Shown: positions 20,826 to 31,926, counted from the first letter of the stretch. The stretch: 64,000 nt of DNA from Escallonia rubra (GCA_033065855.1 JAVXUO010000372.1:62001-126000), one strand, 5' to 3'. Notes: generated by a model not told the origin, from the sequence alone. Translations and numbers: made by a program.

Positions 20826-23800
20826 ATGGATTTCAACCCCGGACCTCATGATACATCAATCCTATACGATGACGATGACCACGTCGCGAGGCACGTATTT
20901 GACGGTGTCGATAGGGGTGTTTTGGAAACAATTCAAACCACAAGAGGAATTGAAGAGTGGGTACTAAACGAGGAACAAAAAGCCCTTATACACGGTCAAA
21001 ATTTAAGCCTGTTCACCGATTGCGGGAAATGGTATCGCCACGACGATTGCCTTATATCCGCTCTAGTTGAACGATGGAGGAGCGAGACGAACTCATTTCA
21101 TTTCCGGTTTGGTGAAATGACTGTTACTCTGAGCGTGCCGTCTGCATCCGTAGCGAATATGGCTAGACATTATTTTCCGGGAATTCCAAGGGCAGCTCTT
21201 ACAACAAACGGCGTCAAGCTTAAATGGCTGAGAGAGCAGTATGGCGTGCTACCGGATGAATACACTCGTCAGGATTTCGTGACGTATACGAGGGCATACC
21301 TTCTGTATATTATTGGAGCCATATTACTTCCGACGCATTCGAAAAACACGGTGCATCCGAGGTATATGGTGTTATTGGAGGATCTTGACGAGGTATACTC
21401 GTACTCGTGGGGTTCAGCTGTCCTTGCGCACCTATATCGAGCACTGCATAAGGCTACGAGATTCGGTGCCAAGTCCATTGCCGCCTGCCTGACTCTATTA
21501 CAGGTATGAGCATTTATTTTCTTATCCGGATCCTTAGTCAATATATTCGGGATTCATTACTAATTCCATATAATGTTTGCGTTCACAGGTTTGGTCTTAC
21601 GAGAGGCTACCCACGGGTCGTCCACAACCGTTGGTAGATTCCGATGAGACGTGGCCTAGGGTGTGGGCCTGGGGGCCTCCGACCAACCGGAGGAGGAGAC
21701 GGGTAGACCCTCACAACCATCTACAGTTCTATCGGGGGGAACTAGAGATGCTGGATGCATACCAGGTGGCGTGGCAGCCATATGACAAGGTGATGCATCT
21801 GTTGGATGAGTTGTGGTGGCAACTTCCGGTGTCGTACGTGCTTGCAGGTTTGGTTCGGGTGCCGCTGATTCACTTCGAAGAATGTGAGTTTCAGATGCCC
21901 GATCGAGTTATGAAGCAAGCTGGCTGTCCACAAGGGATTCCGAAACCCGCTGTAGACATGCGGCCATACAGGGGTGGTCGAGGGCCGAACTTCGAGGTGG
22001 CTAATGCCTTGACTGTGTTGGGTGACGAGGTGCAACAATGGAATACCTGGCAGGAAACGTATGACAGCCTTGTATCGATGAAGCACGACGGCACCAGTAC
22101 TGAGGACTACTTACAGTGGTTTCTCAGGGTGACGCGCACGCGGGTGACTCGCCCTGCCCCAGTGAGGACCAAATCGTATGCGCCCCGTGAGGTCTATGAC
22201 CAGTTCTGGGCATTGGCCATTGTAAGTCATGCTAGTGTTGTTTGATAATTTATTTGCACACGCGTATCGACCATCAAATGAAATGATTTGCCATATTTTC
22301 TATGCATGTTTGTTAGGTTGACCAGGCCACTGACGTTTTCAAGCAGCTGGAGTCGTTTGACTGGTTTGTCGCGCAGGCTCCTGACAATATTAAGAGGTCC
22401 ATTGAGAGGTACAAGACTGATGTTCAAAACTTTAGTCTTGCGTACCGGAGTTACCAAGAGGAGCCGTCTAGTCGCCCTCCTCCTGACGCGTACGACTATC
22501 AGCCTCAGAGTCAGGTGTGGGAGCCGTCTAGTCGCCCTCCTCCTGACGCGTACGACTACCGAACTTCCAGTCAGGTGTGGGAGCCGTCTAGTCGCCCTCC
22601 TCCTGACGCGTACGACTACGGAACTTCCAGTCAGGTGTGGGAGCCGTCTAGTCGCCCTCCTCCTGACGCCTACGACTACCGAACTTCCAGTCAGGTGTGG
22701 GAGCCGTTTAGTCGCCCTCCTCCTGACGCGTACGACTACGGAACTTCCAGTCAGGTGTGGGAGCCGTCTAGTCGCCCTCATCCTGACGCCTACGACTACC
22801 GAACTTCCAGTCAGGTGTGGGAGCCGTCTAGTCGCCCTCCTCCTGACGCGTACGACTACGAAACTTCCAGTCAGGTGTGGGAGCCGTATAGTCGCCCTCC
22901 TCCTGACGCATACGACTCTCTGTGCCAGAGTCAGGTTCCCCAAGTAGGAATCCATGCCTCGCGCCCAAGTTTCCGGTCGAACAAAGGACAAGCGACGAAG
23001 CCATTGAGGCCGGAGAAGATGGGTTGGATCGACCGGCACTACTTCGGGCATGAGCCTGTCAGTGCAACAGACTTCCCTCTTGGGACAGGACTAGGTCATT
23101 CGGATATCAGAATGTTGGCGCCGGAGACAGATCTTTCAAATTTTGTCATCAACGCTTATATAGATCTGCTCCGGATTAGAGAGCATAAATTTAACCGTTC
23201 TGAATACTGTAAGCTTAACATGTATCCCACTCATTTTGTGGAATTAGCGATCCGGAATTCCATCAATGGAAGCAAGGGGGCAACTGGAGTAATTGGAAAC
23301 CAGGTCGAAACATGTTATGCATGATGAACGCAGAGTATCAATGTCCCGCTGCTGATGCGAACCTTATCATGATACCTTGTCTTCATGGGCACCACTGGTT
23401 CCTATTAGTTCTCCATCCAGCGTTCAGAACGGTTCACATATACGATAGCCTAAGGGAGGACGAGCCCGGACAGCTGCTGGCACAGATGTACGACGACTAC
23501 ATCACTTTAGTGGTTAGTTTTTATTTTTTGACCTTGGCTCATAGTATATTGTTGTTGTTTCATAGGCTTGATTCACGATTTTATTGTTGGATGCAGACTA
23601 CTGTCCTCTCGATAGCGTGCGGACGGCCACGGGGGGAGCCTTGGACGGTCGTGATGATAAAGGACCGACCAAAGCAATATAACGGTAACGATTGCGGGAT
23701 TTACGTCCTCAAGTACATGGACTACATTGCTCGATCGGAAGTGCTCAAACACTCCTCGTGGACCCGGAAGGATGCCTTGACGTTTAGGTATAGGATAGCC

Positions 23801-23863
23801 TGGGAACTGAAAAAGAATGAAGCCAGACGACTTCATTACCATTATCCTGACGTGTGTGGCTAG
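20826..23863 (+). CDS. PMD-Ulp1 (C48 peptidase) fusion gene of the MULE
   Basis: Exons inferred: 20,826-21,503, 21,589-22,221, 22,317 to about 23,512 and 23,597-23,863, with GT-AG introns at 21,504-21,588, 22,222-22,316 and 23,513-23,596. Exons 1-2 encode a plant mobile domain (WRSETNSFHFRFGEMTVTL, then LLQ-VWSYERLPTGRP across the first splice), as in MAIN/MAIL1 proteins. Exon 3 carries eight 20-residue proline-rich repeats. The C-terminus is a Ulp1/SENP-like SUMO protease with the catalytic triad visible: His-Trp (His codon 23,393-23,395), Asp in IYDSL (23,444-23,446), the Gln of KQYNGNDCG and Cys in NDCG (23,693-23,695). Exon 3 appears to change frame between 23,219 and 23,300, just before the protease core, so it may be a pseudogene unless an extra splice resolves this. 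MULEs carrying Ulp1-like genes are known in plants; the added PMD and repeat linker are notable. Confidence 0.85.
22461..22940 (+). repeat. Eight 60-bp tandem repeats coding for proline-rich linker
   Basis: Exact 60-base period with unit starts at 22,461, 22,521, 22,581 and so on to 22,881. Each encodes EPSSRPPPDAYDY(R/G)TSSQVW. Third-position and a few other changes distinguish copies, with alternating types (CGAACT versus GGAACT), suggesting higher-order dimer duplication. Length is a multiple of three, so copy-number change keeps the frame. Antisense frames are open too, but only because the repeat has no stops. Confidence 0.95.
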
Positions 23864-23924
23864 ATGATGTGATGTTACGACAAACTGTACCAAAAAGAAA
23901 TGTACATAAATTTTCGCATGCTAT

Positions 23925-25260
23925 GAATTTGGCGCTAAAATGTGCGCGAATATACATTTCATATGACGCATTCGAAAAAATAACGTGTCTCGTTGTTCGC
24001 CGAAATACATAAGAATGGGATAACTAGCGCGCCTCATGTGCAATGAGCGGAAAAAAAGTGAGAAAAAAATTTACAAGATTTTTCGAGCGTTATGAATTGG
24101 CCCCTAAAGTGTGCCCGAATAAACCCTTCATAGGAAAACCGAAAAAATAACGTGTCTCGTTTTTCGCCGAAATACATAAGAATGGGCTAACTAGCGCGCC
24201 TCATGTGCAATGAGTAGAAAAAAAGTGAGGAAAAAATTTACAAGATTTTTCGAGCGTTATGAATTGGCCCCTAAAGTGTGCCCGAATAGGCCCTTCATAG
24301 GAAAACCGAAAAAATAACGTGTCTCGTTTTTCGCCGAAATACATAAGAATGGGATAACTAGCGCGCCTCATGTGCAATGAGCGGAAAAAAAGTGAGAAAA
24401 AAATTTACAAGATTTTTCGAGCGTTATGAATTGGCCCCTAAAGTGTGCCCGAATAGGCCCTTCATAGGAAAACCGAAAAAATAACGTGTCTCGTTTTTCG
24501 CCGAAATACATAAGAATGGGATAACTAGCGCGCCTCATGTGCAATGAGCGGAAACAAACTGAAAAAAAATTTACAAGATTTTTCGAGCGTTATGAATTGG
24601 CCCCTAAAGTGTGCCCGAATAGGCCCTTCATAGGAAAATCGAAAAAATAACGTGTCTCGTTTTTCGCCGAAATACATAAGAATGGGCTAACTAGCGCGCC
24701 TCATGTGCAATGAGCGGAAAAAAAGTGAGAAAAAAATTTACAAGATTTTTCGAGCGTTATGAATTGGCCCCTAAAGTGTGCCCGAATAGGCCCTTCATAG
24801 GAAAACCGAAAAAATAACGTGTCTCGTTTTTCGCCGAAATACATAAGAATGGGATAACTAGCGCGCCTCATGTGCAATGAGCGGAAAAAAAGTGAGGAAA
24901 AAATTTACAAGATTTTTCGAGCGTTATGAATTGGCCCTAAAGTGTGCCCGAATAGGCCCTTCATAGGAAAACCGAAAAAATAACGTGTCTCGTTTTTCGC
25001 CGAAATACATAAGAATGGGATAACTAGCGCGCCTCATGTGCAATGAGCGGAAAAAAAGTGAGAAAAAAATTTACAAGATTTTTCGAGCGTTATGAATTGG
25101 CCCCTAAAGTGTGTCCGAATAGGCCCTTCATAGGAAAACCGAAAAAATAACGTGTCTCGTTTTTCGCCGAAATACATAAGAATGGGATAACTAGCGCGCC
25201 TCATGTGCAATGAGCGGAAAAATCGCGACAAAAAAATTTACAAGATTTTTCGAAAGTTAT
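23925..25260. repeat. Tandem array of about eight ~167-bp units
   Basis: The marker TAACGTGTCTCGT recurs at about 23,981, 24,148, 24,315, 24,481, 24,648, 24,815, 24,980 and 25,147, a period of 165-168 bases. Units are nearly identical in the middle and diverged at the edges. The array fills the space between the 3' ends of the two convergent MULE genes and so would be part of, or just beyond, both transcripts' 3' ends. It has no open frame of its own. Confidence 0.95.
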
Positions 25261-25474
25261 GAAGTGGCCACTAAAGCGTGACTAAAGTGCAATGAACAAA
25301 ACAAATTAAAAAAATTTTCAGGAACCTATGAATTGGGCGCTAAAGCGTGCGCGAATATGCCATTCAAAAAATTTCAATAATCCACAAACCAAATCACAAA
25401 TTAAAGATTCAACAAATCAAATCACAAATTTAAACATTAGAAAAGTTATTCGTTATACAACTGAAACATTAACC

Positions 25475-27766
25475 CTAACACTCTTCCTCCTCATCGTCCT
25501 CCTCGACCATACTTCCAGGTTCCATACCTAACACTTTGTAATGGTTTCTCTTGTCATGATCAGTCATCTTATTACACAACGCACACTTTCGCAATTGTTT
25601 TTGACCCGTTGCTTTTTCAATCGGATTCTTCATGCGGATTTCTCGTTTTCGCCCTTTCGTTTGATAAATAATTGGATCAAAAATGTCGTCCTCCTCACCT
25701 TGCATGCTAGTGCCGTCAATGACTGGCTGTTTGGCTCGATTGAATCTACCGGCTGGAGTCGGTCGAGGGTCCCGGCTATCTGGTAATGCCATCCTAAACT
25801 GTGCATGCTTAGCATGATCCCGTGCGGCTGCTTCAACTTGATAAGTGTACCCATCAAATGTTGACGCTGCATCCATCGATAAACCGTGCATGATGTTACA
25901 AAGATGATTATATCGCAGCGCCTCAGATTCCCTGAAATCAACTGAAACACTGGGCACGTAAGGAATGTGACCGTGGACTCTATTGGCTTCCTTCGTCCAC
26001 CGTTCCAAGATATACTGTGGAGGGATTTGAGTTGCATTCTTGGCGCTCAAAACCCTCAACGCATGTCGACAAAGTATACCTTTATGTTCAAAGAGTTGAC
26101 AGTTGCAATTTACCAACCCGGTGTCCATACATTTAGCTACGGTAAAATGTCTTCTGTTCCTCGGAGGCGACGAAGAGCACGGATTGGCATAATTCGTCAC
26201 ATTTGTCAAAGCATAAACCTTGAGATCTCTGGTGGAAAACTCGTGCAACTTTGTCATGCCATATTGATTCGACTTTAATAGTTCCTCTTGAAACTGTCGA
26301 AACATTTCCTTCGTATAGACTTGAGCCGCATGAGCCTCCAATGGTGAACGAAGTAGTATGGATCTTTCTTTGTAAACTGCAGCCGCGTCGGCTTCTCTCT
26401 CACGGTACAATTGCCTCTCAAGGGCTTTCTGCATCTCTAGTACAAACTCCGCTATACTTGAAGACTGGCCTACGTACCCATCGAAGAATGAATTCATAGC
26501 TTCGCTTCTCGATGTCGTAGTCATTCCGGCTGCAAAAAACTTCTTGGTGTAGGCACCGACCCACTGTGTCTTGATCTCATACAACGATTGTAACCATCCA
26601 TGATTGTGCAAACCGTAGTCATCCATTAACGTGGCCCACCTCTCTTCGAACACGTCTACCGTCAACGATTTCTTCACGCATGTATTAAAGTCAGTCTTGA
26701 ATTCCGGATGCTTTGCATATACATTGTGAAGCCGTTCGGGATATTTGTTGCTTATGTGCCACGTGCACAGGCCATGGTGAGTATCTGGAAGGACCTTAGC
26801 GATTGCATTTTTCATTGCCAGATCTTGGTCGGTGATGATGGTCTTTGGAGGAATATGATACATTGCTTGAAGCCACGTTTCAAATAACCACGTAAATGAC
26901 TCCTCCGTCTCATCCCTAAGCAGGGCAAAGCCAAATGAGATTGACTGATAGTGGTGGTTCACCCCGGTGAACGGAGCAAAAGGCATAGAGTACTTATTGG
27001 TGCGGTATGTGGTGTCAAACGTCACAACATCCCCAAAATTTTGGTAAGCAGCTCTAGAACGGGGGTCCACCCAAAATATAGTACTAATGCGGCCCTCATC
27101 ATCCACTTGGAGACTGTAGAAAAATCCAGAATTCTCACTCTGAAGGCACCTGAAGATATCAAGTGTAGCTTGAGAATCGATCTGACCGAAAGACTCTCTC
27201 CTCTGAGCACGGAGTTCATTTCGAAGGTCAACGTCGTTGAAAGTCAACTTGTCAATCCCCCCAGCCTGGCTTGAGAAAACCCCCATCATCTTAGAAGGTG
27301 ATATTTTAGCGTCGGCCATTGTTGAAATCAGTTGTCTGTGTGCCGCGCTTATTTCTCGGTGTTGATGAATTTGACCAATCATACTGGGGGTGCAAAACTG
27401 ATGATTATGGCTCAACTCCACACCCGTCAAAACCCAATGGTTTTCATTTTTCCGGTGTACTGCATACACATGGGCTTTGCAGCCGGTACCCGAAAATGTG
27501 TCCCGTTTTCTTTGTCTTGTTGTCCCTTCGTCACTGATCTGAACGACGGGGGGTACATACGGTGCTCCTCTATGACACTCAAATAACCTTGCACCAATTT
27601 GATCGGTATTCACCCGTTTTCTAGTCGTCCTAGTTCTAATACCGAAACCCATCGTTTTCGAATATGCTCTGTAGTATGCTTCAACTTCGTCCAGTGTTTG
27701 GAAAATTTGACCCAAGTAAGGTGGATCAGAACCTTCACAAAAAATATTTCATCCAGTTGCATCCAT
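25475..27766 (-). pseudogene. MULE transposase (FAR1/MURA type), one premature stop
   Basis: The open frame from 27,715 encodes 746 codons. In it are a FAR1-type N-terminal zinc domain (about 1-110, ending LSHNHQ), a MULE DDE domain with Asp234 (VTFDTTY), Asp296 (IITDQD) and Glu405 (SRSEAMN), the conserved CTWH at 317-320, a SWIM zinc finger C537-x-C539-x9-C549-x-H551, and a C-terminal C711-x2-C714 cluster before an acidic tail. It catalyses cut-and-paste transposition by binding the TIRs. The only good upstream start is ATG at 27,766, but a TGA at 27,751-27,749 follows five codons later, then the frame is open through 27,715 (a TTG). The next in-frame ATG, at 27,652, would remove the start of the FAR1 domain. 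The gene therefore looks complete except for one nonsense change. A leader intron to the TIR donor at 29,779 is inferred. Confidence 0.9.
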
Positions 27767-27781
27767 ATTTATACTGAAATC

Positions 27782-29779
27782 TAAAAAATAAAAACCAATA
27801 CGATTATCAACAAGTCATAGAATTAAATAAAAGAAGAATAAAAATTATTTAAACGTAATTGCTTAAGCTGATTTGTATAATGTAAAATTATCAAAATAGC
27901 CCCCGACGGGGGCAAATTAGCAAAATGCCCCCGGGGAGTTCATTATCACCCTAACGTCCCAAATCAGCTTGAAAACAACCTTTTAGGTGCTTTGCTTACA
28001 TTTCTGTACTAAGAAGTCCTTTAAAAAACTTAACGCTGTAAAATTACGAAAATACCCCCCTCGGGGCTGCGAATTACCGAAAAATGCCCCCTGGCATCAA
28101 AAAATCGTTCCGAGTGCTTTGAAACGGCATTTTAAGCTTCCTGAATTCATCCGGGACAAAATAAGTTTTCGGGTGTCTGACACCCTTTGCTGAACTAAAA
28201 GTTATTTTAAGGTATGGCCCTTTAAGCTGGATCCTTCCTAACAAAATAGCCCCCGATGAGCGGCAAATTACCGAAATGCCCCAGGGGGTAACCAACATAT
28301 CTGGATCTTTAACCTAGCTTACCAACACATTAGCAATAGTCATTATTTCAATGTATTAAAGCAAATCCTCACTTCCCACCACTCCGAACGGTTAATTACG
28401 CTAGTTCTCACTGAATTTAGCGCCAACGTGGTTATATAGCAATATACCCCCCGATGGCCCCTACACCCCCAAGACCTCAAAACCGCTTTGAAGTCAAGTT
28501 TTTAAATGTATTACGTCAATTATATACCCAATATATCAGGAAAAATTTTAAAGGGGGAAAGTTACCAAAACACCCGCCGCTACTTGTGCAAAATACCCCC
28601 TGGCAGTCATCGCCGGTGCGTCACAAGTTCCTGAATTCACCTGGGACAATAAAAGTTTTCGGGTGTCTGACACCCTTTGCTGAACTAAAAGTTATTTTAA
28701 GGCATGTATCATGAGGCTGGATCCTTCCTAGCAAAATAGTCACCGATGAGCGGCAAATTACCGAAATGCCCCCGGGGGTTCACTATCACCCCAACGCCCC
28801 CCAACCAGCTTCAAAACAACATTTCAGGTTCTGTGATTACATTCCTGGACTAAAACTGTGTAATTAAAAACTTGGCGCGGGAAAATTACCGAAACACCCC
28901 TCGCGGGGTGGCAAATTACCGAAATGCCCCTGGCATCAGGAAAAATCTCAAAGGTGCCTCGAAATGCTACTTTACGCTTCGTGAGTTCATCATTGGCCTA
29001 AAAAGTACTTTACGAATTTTTCGCGCAAAAATCGCGAACCGGTTTCCGGGGCGAGCGCTGAAAGGGCCGTTCGGGCAAAAAAATAGCAAACGGCTCCGGA
29101 ATGGCGCGAAATCCTGGGGAATGGAACTTCCCAACATCCTAGGGTTCTCGTAAAAGTTTCGCGCGAAATCGCGCTAGCTTGGTATTTTAACACGGTTCCC
29201 CGTATCAGTTAGCCCCTCTACAGTCCTTGGAAAAATCTGAAATTTTTACATGATACAGATCCTTTCAGAATAACTAGGGTCCCTGTTTTGCACTTTGGCC
29301 AAATCACGCTCTAGCTATTTTTTATAAATCCGTGAAAAAGCTGTCTAATTAAAGGGCGAGCGCTGAAAGGGCCGTTCGGGCAAAAAAATAGCAAACGGCT
29401 CCGGAATGGCGCGAAATCCTGGGGAATGGAACTTCCCAACATCCTAGGGTTCTTGTAAAAGTTTCGCGCGAAATCGCGCTAGCTTGGTATTTTAAATTAG
29501 ACTCCAGGTACACGGTTCCCCGTAGCAGTTAGCCCCTCTACAGTGCTTGGAAAAATCTGAAATTTTTACCTGATACAGATCCTTTCAGAATAACTAGGGT
29601 CTCTTTTTTGTACTTTGGCAAAATCTCGCTCTAGCTATTTTTTATAAATCCGTGAAAAAGCTGTCTATAAATGTAATGTAATACGCTATTTTGAATCGCT
29701 ATAAATGTAATACGCTAAGTGTAATACGCTGATTTGTATAAACCTAACATTGAATTATAAGGAAATTCAAAATACTTAC
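27782..29779 (-). other. Leader intron of the transposase gene (candidate)
   Basis: On the minus strand the donor CAACAA|GTAAGTATTTTG at 29,779 is the mirror of that used upstream of the PMD-Ulp1 gene. Acceptors TTTTTTAG (27,781) or ATTTCAG (27,774) precede the ATG at 27,766. This gives both MULE genes the same TIR-derived first exon. Confidence 0.55.
27890..28289. repeat. Diverged inner duplicate of right-TIR sequence
   Basis: Segments such as GGGTGTCTGACACCCTTTGC, TGAACTAAAAGTTATTTTAA and CTGGATCCTTCC occur here and again at 28,660-28,740 in the same orientation with clear divergence. An older subterminal duplication thus sits just inside the right TIR; the left side lacks it. Confidence 0.8.
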
Positions 29780-29927
29780 TTGTTGTGACTTGATGTATTT
29801 GAAGAAAAATCTACCGATCTTCAGCGATTATCCACCGATCTTCTTCTAGCGCTAAAATTTTTTGGTTTGTGGAGAAAAAGTGCGGAGCAGAGCAGAAATG
29901 TGGAGAAGAATGGTCGGGGGGGAGGGG

Positions 29928-29937
29928 ATTATAAATA
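29928..29937 (-). promoter_or_regulatory. TATA box, TIR promoter for the transposase (candidate)
   Basis: Mirror copy of the left-TIR TATA box (CTATTTATAATC on the minus strand), immediately downstream of the CACGTG array at 30,080-30,530 and facing the transposase gene. Confidence 0.6.
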
Positions 29938-30079
29938 GAGAAGAAAAAGGAAGAGAGAAGAGAAAAGAGGGTCTCTGCAGAAAAAACCCGTGAGTGGTGG
30001 CAGAAAAAAAAGACTGTGCAAAAAGACAGTCACGGGGAGGGAAGGACAGAGTCACGGGGAGCATCAGGCGCGTGGGGGG

Positions 30080-30530
30080 GAGGGTCGCCACGTGGCAGAA
30101 GGAGAGGGCAACCCGCGGGGCCCCTTCACGCGGTTGGGCCACGTGGCAGGCGCGGAGGAGGCCACGTGGCACCGCCATCGTACCAACCGGCGCACCTTCC
30201 CGCGTGGGGCCACGTGGCAGGCGCGTGGAGGCCACGCGGCAGGCGCGTGGAGGCCACGCGGCAGGCGCGTGGAGGCCACGCGGCAGCAACCGGCGTCCCT
30301 TCACGTGGTTGGGCCACGTGGCAGGCGCGGGCGAGGCCACGTGGCACCAACCGGCGTCCCTTCACGCGGTTGGGCCACGTGGCAGGCGCAGAGAAGGCCA
30401 CGTGGCACCAACCGGCGTCCCTTCACGCGGTTGGGCCACGTGGCAGGCGCGGATGAGGCCATGTGGCACCAACCGGCGTCCCCTCACGCGGTTGGGCCAC
30501 GTGGCAGGCGGGGGAGGAGGCCACGTGGCA
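30080..30530. promoter_or_regulatory. GC-rich tandem block with about 11 CACGTG motifs (right TIR)
   Basis: Mirror of 18,205-18,620, with slightly different copy numbers: more CACGCGGC variants and one extra 20-base subunit near 30,230-30,290. Confidence 0.7.
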
Positions 30531-30960
30531 GCCTTGGCTCGAAATTTTTTTTTTTTTTTTGTGTCAGCTTATCAAAAAATTTGAAAACTTTTGTGTGGGA
30601 GCAAAAAAAAAAAAAAAAAAAAAAGCCACCAACCGCTTCTTTTATATGCGGTTGGTTTTTAAAAAAATTGTTAAAAAAAGGGGCTTACCAACCGCTTGTC
30701 TTAGAAGCGGTTGGGCAAAAAAAAATTTGTCCCAACCGCTTATAAGAGAAGCGGTTGGGTGGAGTGGTTTTTTGTGGTGGGCCCATGTCAAAAAAATAAT
30801 CATGCCCAACCGCATGTAAGAGAAGCGGTTGGGCTCAAAAGAAAAAATGAGTGCTTTTTGTGGTGGGGCCCACGAGAAAATGACACAGTACCCAACCGCT
30901 TGTCTTACAAGCGGTTGGGTGGAGAAAATTTTTTTCTCCACCGGTGGGTGTGGATCGGGC

Positions 30961-30963
<3 letters not shown>

Positions 30964-31003
<40 letters not shown>
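30964..31003. repeat. (TA)n microsatellite at the MULE right edge
   Basis: Alternating TA between the MULE end and a Stowaway-type MITE. Its first nine bases match the nine before the MULE left end. Confidence 0.9.
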
Positions 31004-31004
<1 letters not shown>

Positions 31005-31374
31005 TCCTTCCGTTCCTAAAAGATTGATCTATTTCATTTTACACGTATATTAAGGATTTAGGTTATATATTGTGTGTCTTTCCCATTTTACTCTTTAGAG
31101 AGAGGGGGAAGAGAGTGAGATATGAGAGAGAAAATTAGTTGGTAGAGTGTTAAATGTGGAGAGAAAAATAGAATAAAAAAGTGTAAAGTAGTGGGTCAGG
31201 AGAGAGAAAATGAGTTGGTAGAGAATTATATGTGGTGAGAGAAATAGAATAAAAAATTATAAAAATGGTAACTATGTAAAAATACCTATAGAATCTTTCC
31301 TAATTTGGATGTGATCACTTTTTGTGGGACGACCCAAAAAAGAAATATGACCAGTTTTTTAGGGACGGAGGGAG
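31004..31374. mobile_element. Stowaway-type MITE, 371 bp
   Basis: The ends are CTCCTTCCGTTCCTAAAA and the complement of CTCCCTCCGTCCCTAAAA, the signature of Stowaway (Tc1/mariner-related) MITEs. TA dinucleotides flank it at 31,002-31,003 and 31,375-31,376. The interior is AT-rich with GAGAGA tracts and no gene. Confidence 0.9.
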
Positions 31375-31376
31375 TA

Positions 31377-31926
31377 AAAGACAAGCTTATCTCTGTTTTA
31401 CACCAAATATTATCTTTTCATTCCAAACTTTCTCGTAAAGTTTTGCCTAAATTGAAAATTTCAAATTGAACTCTATCTAATTGTGTTATTTAGTTTTTCT
31501 AAGTACATTGTATTCTTTTCATAATTTTGAATATCTCAATGCTAAGTTTCACAAATTATTTCTTTTCATAATTTTAATAATTTTTATTTGGTTTTGCAGA
31601 AGTCATCTACTTTTGTTGCATAATCATCTTTTCTTATGCTATCAACATTCAAACAAATCATTTCTCTCCTAAAATGTATCGCATATTTGAACGCTGTCTA
31701 CTTTCTCCTTTTGTCCATGTTGACACTTTTTAATTATTTACTTTTTATTTTAGGCTCATGTTTTCATTATATCGTCAATACAGTTTGAATTTGAAAATGT
31801 TATTAGCTAACAATCCAACAATTTAGCTATGTATTTCTGTGACTTTTGCATAAGGTTTCCTATTTTTAAGGTTCTTTACATTTGAGGAATACAGCTCTTG
31901 TGTGTAATAAACGGGGTTAAGCTAGT
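31377..31926 (+). mobile_element. Helitron-like 3' end (candidate), copy 2
   Basis: Ends CTTGTGTGTAATAAACGGGG then TTAAGCTAGT before a T, paralleling 15,481-15,510. The hairpin is degenerate. The interior is AT-rich with no protein match that I can see; the left limit is uncertain. Confidence 0.38.

Larger units (their letters stand above)
17776..30963. mobile_element. 13.2-kb Mutator-like element with kilobase-long TIRs
   Basis: The ends are GGGGCCCGATCCACACC and its exact reverse complement. The left TIR runs 17,776-20,764 and the right TIR 28,290-30,963. The unique centre carries a PMD-Ulp1 fusion gene on + and a MULE transposase on -, converging on a 167-bp tandem array. Nine-base TATATATAT flanks are consistent with a 9-bp TSD, but the microsatellite makes that test weak. 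The two TIRs are close to identical where I compared them, apart from one tandem unit and small indels, suggesting recent insertion. MULE TIRs are usually 0.1-0.5 kb, so these are exceptional. Confidence 0.92.
28290..30963 (-). repeat. Right terminal inverted repeat of the MULE (2674 bp)
   Basis: Inverted copy of 17,776-20,764 with two rather than three 322-bp units. Reading inward on the minus strand it has the same hairpins (30,920-30,630), CACGTG block (about 30,530-30,080), TATA box (about 29,930) and splice donor (29,779). Confidence 0.93.

Noticed and set aside
22227..23051. Minus-strand 274-codon open frame and + frame 22,288-22,947
   Set aside because: Both are shadows of the 60-bp coding repeat of the PMD-Ulp1 gene, which is open in several frames.
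23925..25260. Regular 167-bp repeats considered as a CRISPR array
   Set aside because: Units are contiguous with no unique spacers, far too long, and in a plant genome; this is a tandem satellite.
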